A stretch of DNA of 64,000 nucleotides from Mycolicibacterium diernhoferi (GCF_019456655.1 NZ_CP080332.1:620001-684000); one strand, 5' to 3'. Positions 42,638 through 52,637 are shown, counted from the stretch's first letter. The notes: a model not told the origin generated them from the sequence alone. Translations and numbers: made by a program.

Positions 42638-44046
42638 CCACCACCAACGCCGAAACTCCGCGCCTCAACGGACGGCTGGGGCCGGTAGGAATCGTGTTCA
42701 TGGTCGTCGCGGCGGCGGCACCACTGACCGTCATCGGCGGCAACATGCCGCTGGCAATGGGACTCGGCAACGGCGCCGGCGCGCCGGTCGGATTCCTGAC
42801 CGCATCCCTGGTCTTGCTGGTCTTCAGCGTCGGGTTCGTGACGATGACCCCACACGTACCCGAAGCAGGCGCCTTCTTCTCCTATGTGACCGCCGGGCTC
42901 GGTGAACGGATGGGCAAGGGCATCGCGGTGGTGGCGTTGATCGCCTACACCGCAATCCAAGTCGGCATCTACGGATACATCGGCTGGGCCATCGGCGATA
43001 CGGTTGCCTTCTACGACGGTCCCCAGATCCCATGGCCGGTATATTCCTTCGTGATTCTTGCGATCGTCGCCGTGTTGGGCTACCGCCACATCGAACTGAG
43101 CGCAAAGGTGCTCGGTGTGGCGCTCGCGCTGGAGATCGGCGTCGTGGTGGTCCTCGATCTGGCGATCATCGCCGACCCCGGTCCGGCCGGAATCACGTTC
43201 GCCTCCTTCACCCCGGACGTGTTCAGCCAGGGGGCCATCGGCATCGCGATCCTGTTCGCGCTCACCGGATTCATCGGATTCGAAGCCACGGCGGTGTTCA
43301 GGGACGAGGCACGAGAACCGAAGCGGACCATCCCGCGCGCCACGTATGCCGCAGTGATTCTGATCGGCGCGTTCTACACGCTGACGGTGTGGGCCTTCGT
43401 GGTCGCCATCGGACCCGACAACGTGGCGGCCACCGCCCAACAGACGCTTGCGGGCGAGGGCAACATGCTGCTGGACACCACCGGTGCGGCACTGGGTCGG
43501 GTGGGCCGTGACATCGTCAACATCCTGTTGTTGACAAGTCTTTTCGCCTGCGTGCTGTCCTTCCACAATGTCATCGCCCGCTACCAGTTCGTGCTGTCTC
43601 GCAAGGGCCTGCTACCGGCCCGCCTCGGCACCGTCCACGACAGCCACGAGTCACCAGCCTTCTCCTCGCTGGTGCAGACTGCCACGGCGGCCTCGATCGT
43701 CGGAGTCCTGGCGGTTCTCGGGATCGATCCGTTGGTCGGCGTTTTCGGCTCCATGGCCGGTGTCGCGACAGTCGGCATGGTCTTGCTGATGTTGACCACA
43801 TCGGTCGCCGTGCTGGTCTTCTTCCTTCGCAACCGCGGCCTCAGCGACGGCCGGATATGGCAGACCCGGATCGCGCCCGGGTTGGCGGTGCTCGGGCTGC
43901 TCGGCAGCCTGTGGCTGGTGTTGTCCAACTTCACCCTGGTCACCGGTGGCAGCACCACCCTCAGCGCGATTCTGGCGGCCGTACCGTTTGTGGGGCTGCT
44001 CATCGGGGCCCTGCTCTGGAAGCCGACCGCGAAGAAATTGACCTGA
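42634..44046 (+). CDS. APC superfamily amino acid permease
   Basis: A 470-residue membrane protein with about twelve hydrophobic helices and the APC starting pattern GPVGIVFMVVAAAAPLTVIGGNMPLAMGLGNG. The FIGFEATAVFRDEAREPKRTIPRA segment after helix 6 is diagnostic. It probably imports an amino acid or amine related to the substrate of the coupled P1 peptidase. The frame overlaps the peptidase stop by 4 nt. Confidence 0.87.
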   Translation: MTTTNAETPRLNGRLGPVGIVFMVVAAAAPLTVIGGNMPLAMGLGNGAGAPVGFLTASLVLLVFSVGFVTMTPHVPEAGAFFSYVTAGLGERMGKGIAVVALIAYTAIQVGIYGYIGWAIGDTVAFYDGPQIPWPVYSFVILAIVAVLGYRHIELSAKVLGVALALEIGVVVVLDLAIIADPGPAGITFASFTPDVFSQGAIGIAILFALTGFIGFEATAVFRDEAREPKRTIPRATYAAVILIGAFYTLTVWAFVVAIGPDNVAATAQQTLAGEGNMLLDTTGAALGRVGRDIVNILLLTSLFACVLSFHNVIARYQFVLSRKGLLPARLGTVHDSHESPAFSSLVQTATAASIVGVLAVLGIDPLVGVFGSMAGVATVGMVLLMLTTSVAVLVFFLRNRGLSDGRIWQTRIAPGLAVLGLLGSLWLVLSNFTLVTGGSTTLSAILAAVPFVGLLIGALLWKPTAKKLT

Positions 44047-44146
44047 ACGGCAGTATTCGCTGACTTTCCGTGTGATCGTGGTGCTGCGGCCCTGGCATTC
44101 CGTCCGGGGCCGCCAAATCCGCACATGAACCGCACAGAGGTAGACC

Positions 44147-44341
44147 ATGCTCGTACGTTCGTTGATCGCCGCCGCCGTTTTCGGTGCCATTGCTGTCGGG
44201 GTGGCGCCCGCCGCGGTTGCCGCGCCGTACAAGAACTGCACCGAGGCCCGCGCAAACGGCGATGTGAACATCCCCTCGAGCAGTGACAAATACGGGTCTC
44301 ACCTGGACCGGGACGGCGACGGCGTCGGCTGCGAGGCCTGA
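44147..44341 (+). CDS. Secreted excalibur calcium-binding domain protein
   Basis: A 64-residue pre-protein: signal peptide (residues 1-25, ending AVAA), then a 38-residue excalibur domain, with YKNCTEARANGDVNI and the calcium loop DRDGDGVGCE including the two Cys. Such mini-proteins are secreted and common in mycobacteria. The ATG has AGAGGTAG about 6 nt upstream. Confidence 0.88.
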   Translation: MLVRSLIAAAVFGAIAVGVAPAAVAAPYKNCTEARANGDVNIPSSSDKYGSHLDRDGDGVGCEA

Positions 44342-44433
44342 TCAACCGACCGGCCACAGCGAGATCGGCACCCAGTGGGTGCCGCCGAGATTCGGGTGTT
44401 TAGCGGACACCGCCCAGTGGGCAGTAACCCACG

Positions 44434-45825
44434 ATGCACGAGCGACCGCCCCCGCCTCAGGTCTTCGTGGTGTTCGGGGCGACCGGCGACCTGGCCGAGC
44501 GCATGCTGTTCCCCGGGCTGTACCGACTCTCGGCCGCCGGTGGGTTGCCCGAACGCTATGCGGTGATCGGATCGGGGCGCCACTGTCCGGGCAGCGACGA
44601 CGACTTCCGCGACACCGTGGGTGCCGCGCTGCGCGAGCACCTGGACCATGTCGACGAGGAGGTGCTGCGCAAGCTGTTGTCGTCCATGAGTTTCAAGACC
44701 TCGGATGCCGACGACGGCAGTGACCTCGCCGATGCCGTGCGCAGTACCCGCGAGGGGCTCGGCGCCGACGCCCAGGTGCTCATCTATCTCTCGGTGCCGC
44801 CGCAGGCGATGCAACCCATGATCGGCATGCTCGGCCGGGAAGGACTCGCCCGGGACGCCCGCATCGTGGTCGAGAAACCCTTCGGCACCGACCTGGAGTC
44901 CTCGCGCGAACTGGACGCGGCCCTCAAGGACATCGTCGGGGAGGACCAGATCTACCGCATCGACCACTTCCTGGGAAAGGAAGCGGTGCAGAATGTGCTG
45001 GCGCTGCGCTTCGCGAACGGGCTGATCGAACCGGCCTGGCATCGCGACCACCTGGAGTCGGTGCAGATCGACGTCCCCGAGGAACTCACCATCGAGGGAC
45101 GCGGGAGCTTCTACGAGTCGACCGGGTGTTTCCGCGACATGATCACCACCCACCTGTGTCAGGTGCTCGGCTTCATCGCGATGGAACCCCCGGCGTCGTT
45201 CGATGCCGGGCCGCTGCGCGACGCCAAGGCCGCGGTATTCGACGCGATGCGCCCCTTCGACCGGGCGCACACGGTATTCGGTCAGTACGAGGGCTACCGC
45301 GACGAGGACGGCGTCGCCGAGGACTCCTCGGTCGAGACGCTCGTCGCGCTCACCGCCTTCGTCGACACCGAACGCTGGCGCGGTGTGCCGTTCTACCTGC
45401 GGACCGGCAAGGCGATGGCCGCCACCCGCGCCACCGTCACCCTCACCTTCCGCAGCCCGGCGACCGACCGGTTCGGTGTCGACCCGTCCGCGGCCAACGC
45501 ACTGGTGCTGGAACTGGCCAACCCGCCCGCCATCGGGCTGCGGTTGCGGGCCAAACGCCCGGGACCCGAATTGGACCTGCAACCGGTCGATCTGACGGCC
45601 GAGCTGGGCGAGGAGGCCGAGTCGATGGCCGCCTACGAACGGCTGTTGCTCGAGGTCATCCGCGGCGATCAGACACTGTTCACCCGCTCCGATGAGGTGG
45701 ACCGGCTCTGGCAGGTGTGCCAGCCCGTGCTCGATGACCCGCCGGCCGTGCTGCGCTACGCCAGGGGGTCATGGGGGCCCGACGCCGCGCTGGAGCTGAC
45801 CGACTGGTGGCTGCCCGATGCGTGA
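44434..45825 (+). CDS. zwf: Glucose-6-phosphate dehydrogenase
   Basis: A 463-residue enzyme of the oxidative pentose phosphate pathway. The NADP-binding [14 protein letters not shown] is at residues 11-24, the substrate-binding [13 protein letters not shown] motif at about 173-185, and [15 protein letters not shown] is also conserved. It overlaps the downstream GH15 gene by 8 nt. The usual partners (opcA, tal, tkt) are not here, so this is likely a second, stress- or accessory-type copy of zwf. Confidence 0.9.
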   Translation: MHERPPPPQVFVVFGATGDLAERMLFPGLYRLSAAGGLPERYAVIGSGRHCPGSDDDFRDTVGAALREHLDHVDEEVLRKLLSSMSFKTSDADDGSDLADAVRSTREGLGADAQVLIYLSVPPQAMQPMIGMLGREGLARDARIVVEKPFGTDLESSRELDAALKDIVGEDQIYRIDHFLGKEAVQNVLALRFANGLIEPAWHRDHLESVQIDVPEELTIEGRGSFYESTGCFRDMITTHLCQVLGFIAMEPPASFDAGPLRDAKAAVFDAMRPFDRAHTVFGQYEGYRDEDGVAEDSSVETLVALTAFVDTERWRGVPFYLRTGKAMAATRATVTLTFRSPATDRFGVDPSAANALVLELANPPAIGLRLRAKRPGPELDLQPVDLTAELGEEAESMAAYERLLLEVIRGDQTLFTRSDEVDRLWQVCQPVLDDPPAVLRYARGSWGPDAALELTDWWLPDA

Positions 45826-47635
45826 GCAGCTCGCGATCGCCCAGCACGGCTTGATCGGGGATCTGCGCACCTGTGCACTGGTCGCGACCGACGGCACCAT
45901 CGACTGGTTCTGCGCACCGCGGTTCGATTCCGCGAGCGTGTTCGGCGCCATCCTCGACCAGGACCGCGGTGGGAGCTGGCGGCTGGCACCCCTCACCGAG
46001 GTCACCCGGACCCAGCAGTTCTACTACCCCGACACCGCCGTGTTGATCACCCGGTTCCTGACCCCCGACGGGGTGGCCGAGGTGCACGACTTCATGCCGG
46101 TCGCCACCCAGGACGAGCCGGATCACCGCCAACGCGTGGTACGCCGGGTCAGCGGTGTTCGCGGCACCCTTCGGCTGCGGATGTGCCTGGATGCGCGGCC
46201 CGACTATGCCCGGCAGTCCTGCACGGCCGAGCGCTCCGGGGACGGAGTACTCGTCACCGGCGACGGGGTCCGTCTCGGATTGATCGCATCGACGGACCTG
46301 CAGATCGACGACGACGGCGAGAACACCAAGGTGTCAGCCGAATTCGAACTGAGCACCGGGGACACCGCACTGTTCATCCTGGAGATGCTCGGCGAGGACG
46401 ACGACGTCACCGCCTGCGCGGTCGATCGCACCGATGCGCTCCTCGATGCCACCACCGCGTTCTGGCGCGGCTGGGTGGCGACCTCGACCTACACCGGACG
46501 ATGGCGCGAGACGGTGCACCGCTCGGCCATCACGCTCAAACTGCTCACTCACGAACCCACCGGCGCGATCGTCGCCGCCCCCACCACCAGCCTGCCCGCT
46601 CCGGTCGGCGGCAGCCGGAACTGGGACTACCGCTATGTCTGGGTCCGCGACGCCGGGTTCAGTATGTACGCCCTGCTGAGGCTTGGATTCGTCGACGAAG
46701 CAAGGGATTTCACCAGATGGCTGTCGGAGCGGATGGGGCAGCGCGACGGTGCCGACGACCGCCGCCTCGGGCCGCTGCGGGTGCTCTACGACATCGACGG
46801 CAACCTGCCCGGGGAGCACGAACTCGACCACCTGGCCGGCTACCGCGACTCCCGGCCGGTGCGCATCGGGAATGCAGCGGCCAAGCAACTTCAACTCGAC
46901 ATCTATGGCGAGATCATCGACTCGGTCTACCTGTTCAACAAGCACGGACCCGGTATCAGTCACGACGCTTGGTGCGACGTCAGCGACATCGTCGACTGGG
47001 TTGCCGACAACTGGGACCGGCCCGATGCCGGTATGTGGGAGGTCCGCCACGACGAAATGCCCTACACCACATCGCGGTTGATGTGCTGGGTGGCGATCGA
47101 ACGAGCCATCCGCATCGCCCGGGCCCGCGGTCTCCCGGCGGATCTGGTGGCCTGGTCGGCGGCGCGCGACGAGATCTACGAGCGCATCATGACCAAGTCG
47201 TGGAATTCGGATCTGCAGGCCTTCACCCGCGTGGAGGGTGGCACCGATCTGGACGCCGGTCTGCTGCTGATGCCGATGCTGAAGTTCCTGTCGCCGGCCG
47301 ATCCGCGTTTCCTGTCCACCCTCGGCGCCATCGAAAAACACTTGGTCACCGACAGTCTGGTCTTCCGGTACGAGCCGGGAACCGACGGGCTGGACGGCAC
47401 CGAGGGCACCTTCTCGATCTGCTCGTTCTGGTATGTCGAGGCGTTGACGCGGGCCGGTCGGCTCAAGGACGCCCAACTGGCGCTGGAGAAGATGTTCACC
47501 TATGCCAACCACGTCGGGCTCTACGCGGAGCAGGTCAGCGCCACCGGTGACCAGGTCGGCAACTTCCCGCAGGCGTTCACACACCTGGCGTTGATCAGCG
47601 CGGCCATCAATCTGGACCGGGCGCTCGACGGGTGA
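45818..47635 (+). CDS. Glycoside hydrolase family 15 protein, trehalase/glucoamylase-like
   Basis: A 605-residue cytosolic protein of the actinobacterial GH15 trehalase group. The N-terminal [41 protein letters not shown] and [27 protein letters not shown] segments and the C-terminal [23 protein letters not shown] (catalytic Glu) are typical. It should release glucose from trehalose or short alpha-glucans. Coupling by overlap to zwf fits feeding glucose into the pentose phosphate route after phosphorylation. Confidence 0.88.
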   Translation: MREQLAIAQHGLIGDLRTCALVATDGTIDWFCAPRFDSASVFGAILDQDRGGSWRLAPLTEVTRTQQFYYPDTAVLITRFLTPDGVAEVHDFMPVATQDEPDHRQRVVRRVSGVRGTLRLRMCLDARPDYARQSCTAERSGDGVLVTGDGVRLGLIASTDLQIDDDGENTKVSAEFELSTGDTALFILEMLGEDDDVTACAVDRTDALLDATTAFWRGWVATSTYTGRWRETVHRSAITLKLLTHEPTGAIVAAPTTSLPAPVGGSRNWDYRYVWVRDAGFSMYALLRLGFVDEARDFTRWLSERMGQRDGADDRRLGPLRVLYDIDGNLPGEHELDHLAGYRDSRPVRIGNAAAKQLQLDIYGEIIDSVYLFNKHGPGISHDAWCDVSDIVDWVADNWDRPDAGMWEVRHDEMPYTTSRLMCWVAIERAIRIARARGLPADLVAWSAARDEIYERIMTKSWNSDLQAFTRVEGGTDLDAGLLLMPMLKFLSPADPRFLSTLGAIEKHLVTDSLVFRYEPGTDGLDGTEGTFSICSFWYVEALTRAGRLKDAQLALEKMFTYANHVGLYAEQVSATGDQVGNFPQAFTHLALISAAINLDRALDG

Positions 47636-47663
47636 ACATATCCGCCGACGCTGCGCGGCGGGG

Positions 47664-48761
47664 TCAGCCCGCGGCGGCGATGACGTCGTCCACTTCGCGG
47701 GCCCGCTCGGCCATCTCGGCGTGCGCCTTGTCCAGTGCGTCGGCTTGATCCTCATCGGATTTCATCAACGCGTCGATGTCGGAGGCAGCCAGGTCGAGAA
47801 CACCCATGTCGGAGAAGGCTTTCTGCACCTTGGTTCCCCACAGCCCGATGTCCTTCACGATCGGCGCGATGCGGCTGAACAGGTGAGACCGGAACTGGAT
47901 CATCAGCGGCGAGGTGTCGACCCACTCGGCACACGCCTGGACGTCGAGGCCGAGGGTGTCGAAGACCTCCTCGCCGCGGAACCGGTCGCGCATCAGGTAG
48001 CAGGCCTGCACCACGAACTCCTCCCGCTCGTCGCGTTCGGCGTCGGTCAGCGCGGCGTAGTAGTCCTTCAAGGAGATCCGGCCGAAGGCGACGTGACGCG
48101 CTTCGTCCTGCATGACGTAGGCCAGCACCTGCTTGGCCAGCGAGTTCGGCGCGGCCATGTCGCGCAGCACCCCGAACGCGGCGAGCGCGAGTCCCTCGAT
48201 GAGTACCTGCATGCCGAGATAGGGCATGTCCCAACGGGAATCGCGCAGGGTGTCATCCAGCAGTGAGGTCAGGTTCGTATTGATCGGGTAGACCAGGCCG
48301 ACCTTCTCGTGCAGGAACCGGGAAAAGGCCTCGACGTGCCGGGCCTCGTCCATGGTCTGGGTGGCCGCATAGAACTTCGCGTCCATGTCCGGGACGACCT
48401 CGACGATCTTGGCCGCGCACACCATGGCCCCCTGCTCACCGTGCAGGAACTGGGAGAACTGCCAGGACTGGAAATGCCGGCGCATCTCGGCGTGACGGGC
48501 GTCGTCGGCGGCTTCCCACATCGGACTGCCGTACAGCGGGTGGAACTCGTCGGGCAACCCGATCGGGTTCATCGGGTCGACGTCCTGCGCCCAGTCGATC
48601 CGGGACTGGGCGTCCCACTGCTTGTCCTTGCCCTTTTGGTACAGCGCGAGCAGCCGGGCCCGGCCCTCGTCGTACTCCCAGGTGAAGCGCGCGTCCCCGG
48701 CGCTGGGGAACTCCCGTAGGTACGGCTCGGGCACCTCGGTGTACTTGGTCCTGGTTGACAT
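47664..48761 (-). CDS. Ferritin-like diiron protein (R2-like/AurF-type)
   Basis: A 365-residue helical protein. Two DEARH motifs (DEARHVEAF and DEARHVAFG) together with GEQGAM and LIEGLAL give the E-E-H-E-E-H ligand pattern of a dimetal carboxylate centre. The exact reaction is unknown. A perfect CRP-type operator (TGTGA-N6-TCACA) lies 36 bp upstream of the ATG at 48761, so it is likely part of the cAMP/CRP regulon. AGGCGGC precedes the start. Confidence 0.8.
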   Translation of the reverse strand: MSTRTKYTEVPEPYLREFPSAGDARFTWEYDEGRARLLALYQKGKDKQWDAQSRIDWAQDVDPMNPIGLPDEFHPLYGSPMWEAADDARHAEMRRHFQSWQFSQFLHGEQGAMVCAAKIVEVVPDMDAKFYAATQTMDEARHVEAFSRFLHEKVGLVYPINTNLTSLLDDTLRDSRWDMPYLGMQVLIEGLALAAFGVLRDMAAPNSLAKQVLAYVMQDEARHVAFGRISLKDYYAALTDAERDEREEFVVQACYLMRDRFRGEEVFDTLGLDVQACAEWVDTSPLMIQFRSHLFSRIAPIVKDIGLWGTKVQKAFSDMGVLDLAASDIDALMKSDEDQADALDKAHAEMAERAREVDDVIAAAG

Positions 48762-48796
48762 GATGTGCCGCCTATCCCGCGCAACCCGATCGATCA

Positions 48797-48812
48797 TGTG
48801 ACTCATGTCACA
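48797..48812. promoter_or_regulatory. Perfect CRP-type site (TGTGA-N6-TCACA)
   Basis: TGTGACTCATGTCACA matches the mycobacterial CRP consensus with no mismatch. It sits between the ferritin-like gene and the slipin gene. A second short palindrome (CAGTG-TGT-CACTG, 48811-48823) overlaps its right edge and might bind another regulator. Confidence 0.75.
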
Positions 48813-48835
48813 GTGTGTCACTGTTGGCGGTGTCG

Positions 48836-49717
48836 TCAACCCCGGTCCGGTCGGTCGAGCGGAGAAACGTGCTCGTCGCGCCCTCCGTGATCCGGGAAGT
48901 CTCGCTGCCATGCCGGGCCGCCGGGCTCGAACGCAGACCGCAGAAACGGCGTGATGATGTCGACCGGTAGCGGAAAGACCACCGTCGAGTTCTGGTCGGC
49001 GCCGAGTTCGAGCAGGGTCTGCAGATAGCGAAGCTGCAGGGAGGCCGGACTGCGCGACAGCGTGTCGGCGGCCTGACGCAATTCCTCGGACGCCTGCAAC
49101 TCACCGTGGGCATTGATGATCTTGGCGCGTCGTTCCCGCTCGGCCTCCGCCTCCCGGGCCATCGCCCGCTGCATCGACTCCGGGATTTCGACGTCCTTGA
49201 TCTCCACGATCTGCACCTCGACTCCCCAGTCCGATGTCTGCCGCTCGATGATGTTGCGCAGATCCTGGTTGAGATCTTCGCGGTGGGCGAGCAAGGTATC
49301 GAGGTCGGCGCGCCCCAGCAGCGATCGCAGTGTCGTCTGGGCGATCTGTGACGTCGCGACCGAGTAATTCTCCACCGCAAGAATCGCTTTCACCGGTTCG
49401 GTGATGCGGAACATGACGACGGCGTTGACGCGTGCGGGCACATTGTCCTTGGTGATCACTTCTTGTGGCGGAATGGTCAAGGTCACCACCCGCTGGTCCA
49501 CCCGCACCAGGCGATCCACCAACGGGATCACGAATCGCATGCCCGGACCGTAGAGCGGTCGTACCCGACCGGCGCGGAACACCACGCCGCGTTCGTACTC
49601 GCGCAGGACCGTGACCGAGAAGGCGAGCGCGACGCCGACGACCACGATTGCCGCACCGGCGATGATCAGCCCGGTCAACGGAGTTCGTCTCCGCCGCGGG
49701 CGCGCCCCATCCCCCAT
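48836..49717 (-). CDS. Slipin / stomatin-like SPFH membrane protein
   Basis: A 293-residue SPFH protein with one N-terminal membrane anchor (about residues 14-35). [35 protein letters not shown] and EVQIVEIKDVEIPESMQRAMAREAEAERERRA (about 150-185) are the slipin signature. Slipins oligomerise and organise membrane domains, usually with an NfeD partner; here the upstream genes are a Cys4 membrane protein and qNor instead. It starts inside the preceding gene (43-nt overlap). Confidence 0.88.
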   Translation of the reverse strand: MGDGARPRRRRTPLTGLIIAGAAIVVVGVALAFSVTVLREYERGVVFRAGRVRPLYGPGMRFVIPLVDRLVRVDQRVVTLTIPPQEVITKDNVPARVNAVVMFRITEPVKAILAVENYSVATSQIAQTTLRSLLGRADLDTLLAHREDLNQDLRNIIERQTSDWGVEVQIVEIKDVEIPESMQRAMAREAEAERERRAKIINAHGELQASEELRQAADTLSRSPASLQLRYLQTLLELGADQNSTVVFPLPVDIITPFLRSAFEPGGPAWQRDFPDHGGRDEHVSPLDRPDRG

Positions 49718-50304
49718 CGGGTCGAGTACCGGTCGATCGCCGCGGCCACCGAGTCCTCGTGGGCGGTGCGGTGCGGCACGTGTTCAGGCCCGGTCGCGGG
49801 ACTGGACCACAGGTGGCGGAACAGTGGCGTGCACACCGCGGCCACGGCCACGACGACGGCCCCGAGCACAAGTAGATCGGTGGGGGTGCGTTCCATCATC
49901 GCTTGGCCGGCCGGGAGCAGGATCGCCAACGCCGCGACCACGCAGGCGATTCCGCGGTGAAAACGCCCGGCCTCGGAGAACGGCCACGGATCGACCTGCC
50001 GGCTGATCTCGCGGCCGTGGTCGGAGGTGGTGCAGTCGGCCTTCACCGGGCAGGTGTTGCACACGATCGGCTTCGCGCGGTACCGCATCACCCGGTGGGC
50101 CGGGTCGTACGAGGTGGGCCACAACCACTGGTCGGTGGGGCACTGCCAGGCGTCGTGGTCGGGGTGGTAGACGAACCGGGCGGTGCGCCAGCCCTGCGCC
50201 CGGTGGGATGCCTTCTTCGCCATCAGGTCGAAACCCCAGGCCGCGGCGGCCAGGAACACCGCATACCCTGCGACCAGCCAGGTCGTCACCGCGGGCGCGT
50301 TCAC
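49675..50304 (-). CDS. Membrane protein with Cys4 (C-x26-C-x2-C-x5-C) cytosolic domain
   Basis: A 209-residue protein: transmembrane helix at about 8-28, a soluble part with Cys55, Cys82, Cys85 and Cys91, then two further hydrophobic helices (about 117-135 and 140-160) and an Arg-rich tail. The spacing C-x26-C-x2-C-x5-C and the CNTCPVKADC core resemble WhiB iron-sulfur sites; the YHPDHDAWQCP lead-in also recalls the zinc-knuckle region of some DDE transposases. It starts with GTG overlapping the qNor stop. Next to a nitric oxide reductase, a metal or Fe-S role in NO response is a reasonable guess, nothing more. Confidence 0.7.
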   Translation of the reverse strand: MNAPAVTTWLVAGYAVFLAAAAWGFDLMAKKASHRAQGWRTARFVYHPDHDAWQCPTDQWLWPTSYDPAHRVMRYRAKPIVCNTCPVKADCTTSDHGREISRQVDPWPFSEAGRFHRGIACVVAALAILLPAGQAMMERTPTDLLVLGAVVVAVAAVCTPLFRHLWSSPATGPEHVPHRTAHEDSVAAAIDRYSTRWGMGRARGGDELR

Positions 50305-52637
50305 CGCGCGGCCTGGTCGCCGGCGGGCGTCGTGGTGGCGGGAAGTTCGGTGTAGAGCGGGTTTTCGGGGAGTTCGTCACTCGATTCCCGGTGTTGGAAG
50401 AAGCTGCGCAGGCCGACGAAGGCGATCCACACGAACGGCAACACCCCGCCGACGATGAAGAGGACATCTCCGGGCATCCGCATCCAATCCAGCAACCGGT
50501 TGCCGGGCTCGGTGAGGAAACCCAGCGAGCGTGCCTCGAAATACCCGACGTTCACCGAATGGTAGAGCTGTATCACGCCCAGCGGCAGCAGCGCCGCGAA
50601 CACCATCCAGGCCAGCCCGATGTTCAGGCACCAGAAGGACAGCCGCGCCGCCTTTTCCGGCCATTTGTCGGCGGGTATGACGTAGCGCAGCGCGAACATC
50701 GCCAGCCCGACGGCCATCATGCCGTAGACGCCCATCATCGCCGCGTGTGCGTGATTGGCCGTCAGTGCCGTGCCGATCTGGTAGTAGGACACGATCGGCA
50801 GGTTGATCAGGAAACCGAATATGCCCGCTCCCAGGAAGTTCCAGAAGCCCACGGCGACAAGGAACATCACTGCCCAGCGGTGCGGGAAGGGTTTGGAGTC
50901 GCCGGTCTGCTGACGCGAGCCGAGCTGCAGGAACGTCCACGCCTCGACGGTGAGGAAGGTCAGCGGGATCACCTCGGCCGCGGAGAAGAAGGCGCCCAGC
51001 GCCATGTGCTCGACCGGGGTCCCGGAGAAGTACACGTGGTGCATGGTGCCGATGACGCCGCCGGCGGAGTACAGGATGATGTCGAGAAAGATGATGCCCA
51101 GTGCGATGCGTTGGCGGACCACGCCCAGCAGCACGAAGATATAGGCGACCATCACGGTGGTGAACAGTTCGAGGAAGTCCTCCACCCACAGGTGCACCAC
51201 CCAGAACCGCCAGAAGTCGGCGACGGAGAAGTGGGTGTCGCTGCCGGCGAGCAGGCCGACGGCGTAGAAAGCCGGAATGGCCAGTCCCGCAAAGAAGAAC
51301 AGCCACGGCATGCTGCGCATCGAGTCGCTCCGCAGCCGAGATCGCAGGCCACGCCAGATGATGGCGATCCAGAAGAACATGCCGATGATGAGCAGGATCT
51401 GCCAGATCCTGGGCAGGTCCAGATACTCCCACTGCTGGGATAACAGGGTGCCTTCCGGGATCACCCCGAAGATCGAGAGTGCCTCGCTGACCAGCGACCC
51501 CACCACGACCAACGCCAGCGCCGCGAGCAGACCGTACGCCAGCCAGTGCTGCCCCTTCGGCTCTCGGCGCGTGATGAACGGCGTCAGGAAGATCCCGGCG
51601 GCCAGCAATGCGCTGGCAGTCCACAGCAGCGACAGCTGCAAATGCCAGGTGCGGGCCAGGCTGAACGGCAGGATCTCGCCGATGTCGATCCCGTAGAAGG
51701 AGGTCAGGTCCGCGTAGTAGTGCTCGACCAGGCCGCCGAGCATGGCCTGGGCGAAGAACAGCAGCGAGACCACCGCGAAGAACCATGCGGTCGCGCGCTG
51801 GGACTTGGTCAGCACGACTTCACCGGGTTGTCGGTAGGACAGATTCGGCGACGAGCCGGCGTGCCAGCCGATGCGCTGGCTCCACCGGCCATAGATCGCG
51901 AAGAGGATGCCCGTGCCGGCGAGCAGGGCGATCAGCGACAGCGCCGACCACACCAGGATGTCCGCGGTGGGGCCGTTGTCGACGCGGGGTTCGGCCGGCC
52001 AGTTGTTGGTGTAGCTGTAGTCGTGGCTCGGCCGCTCGGCCGCCGCCGCCCACGCGCTCCAGGCGAAGAATGCCGTCAGGTCCCGGACGTCGCGCGGCTC
52101 GGTGATCACGTCCGAGAGCAAGCCGTTGCGCTTGGCCTCCGGGCCGAAGTAGGTGGTGTAGTGGCGGGTCATGAAATCGAAGGCGCGCACCTGGGCGGGC
52201 GTGAAGACCAGCGTCTTGGTCGCCTCGTCGTAGCGGTTGGTGCGCAGTTCGGCGACCACGCGATCGTGGACCTCCGGCACACCGGCGGCGGTGAATTCGT
52301 CTGCCATCCGGTCGGCCGATCGGCGCAGATAGTCGGCGGTGTAGTCGGGGCCGAGATACCCGCCGTGGCCGTTGATCGAGCCGTACTGCATGAGCCCGCG
52401 GCCCTGGAACAACTCTTGACCGCGGGTGATGTCGGCCCCGCTGAACACCGTCTGACCGGACTCGTCGACGACCCGCTCCGGCAACGGCATCGACGCCGTG
52501 TAGGTGCGGTAGGCCAGAAAGCCCATCACGAAGAACCCGAAGATCAGCACCAGGGCGACGCCCTGCACCCACCCCTTGCCTATCGGCGACTGGCTGTCGT
52601 CATGTGCGCTGCGCGTGGCTGAGAAATCGATCGCCAT
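50301..52637 (-). CDS. norB: Quinol-dependent nitric oxide reductase (qNor)
   Basis: A 778-residue haem-copper-family enzyme that reduces NO to N2O with electrons from quinol. The N-terminal ~220 residues form the extra periplasmic domain typical of qNor (GQTVFSGADITRGQELFQGRGLMQYGSINGHGGYLGPDY), without a CxxCH haem c. Fourteen hydrophobic helices follow, with conserved His in FWVVHLWVEDF, TMHHVYFSGTP and NHAHAAMMG. It probably detoxifies NO rather than supports denitrification, since no other denitrification gene is visible. A CRP-like site lies about 100 bp upstream. Confidence 0.92.
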   Translation of the reverse strand: MAIDFSATRSAHDDSQSPIGKGWVQGVALVLIFGFFVMGFLAYRTYTASMPLPERVVDESGQTVFSGADITRGQELFQGRGLMQYGSINGHGGYLGPDYTADYLRRSADRMADEFTAAGVPEVHDRVVAELRTNRYDEATKTLVFTPAQVRAFDFMTRHYTTYFGPEAKRNGLLSDVITEPRDVRDLTAFFAWSAWAAAAERPSHDYSYTNNWPAEPRVDNGPTADILVWSALSLIALLAGTGILFAIYGRWSQRIGWHAGSSPNLSYRQPGEVVLTKSQRATAWFFAVVSLLFFAQAMLGGLVEHYYADLTSFYGIDIGEILPFSLARTWHLQLSLLWTASALLAAGIFLTPFITRREPKGQHWLAYGLLAALALVVVGSLVSEALSIFGVIPEGTLLSQQWEYLDLPRIWQILLIIGMFFWIAIIWRGLRSRLRSDSMRSMPWLFFFAGLAIPAFYAVGLLAGSDTHFSVADFWRFWVVHLWVEDFLELFTTVMVAYIFVLLGVVRQRIALGIIFLDIILYSAGGVIGTMHHVYFSGTPVEHMALGAFFSAAEVIPLTFLTVEAWTFLQLGSRQQTGDSKPFPHRWAVMFLVAVGFWNFLGAGIFGFLINLPIVSYYQIGTALTANHAHAAMMGVYGMMAVGLAMFALRYVIPADKWPEKAARLSFWCLNIGLAWMVFAALLPLGVIQLYHSVNVGYFEARSLGFLTEPGNRLLDWMRMPGDVLFIVGGVLPFVWIAFVGLRSFFQHRESSDELPENPLYTELPATTTPAGDQAAR

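Noticed and set aside
47636..47663. Terminator between the GH15 gene and the ferritin-like gene
   Set aside because: Only a weak CCGCC/GGCGG repeat with a 10-nt loop and no U-run; not strong enough to annotate.
46334..47755. Antisense frame of 473 codons across the GH15 gene
   Set aside because: High G+C codon structure opens the opposite frame; no motif or start signal supports it.
49675..50304. Transposase fragment suggested by the Cys motif
   Set aside because: The gene is intact, has three membrane helices around the motif, and is coupled to qNor and slipin; no DDE core or inverted repeats are present.
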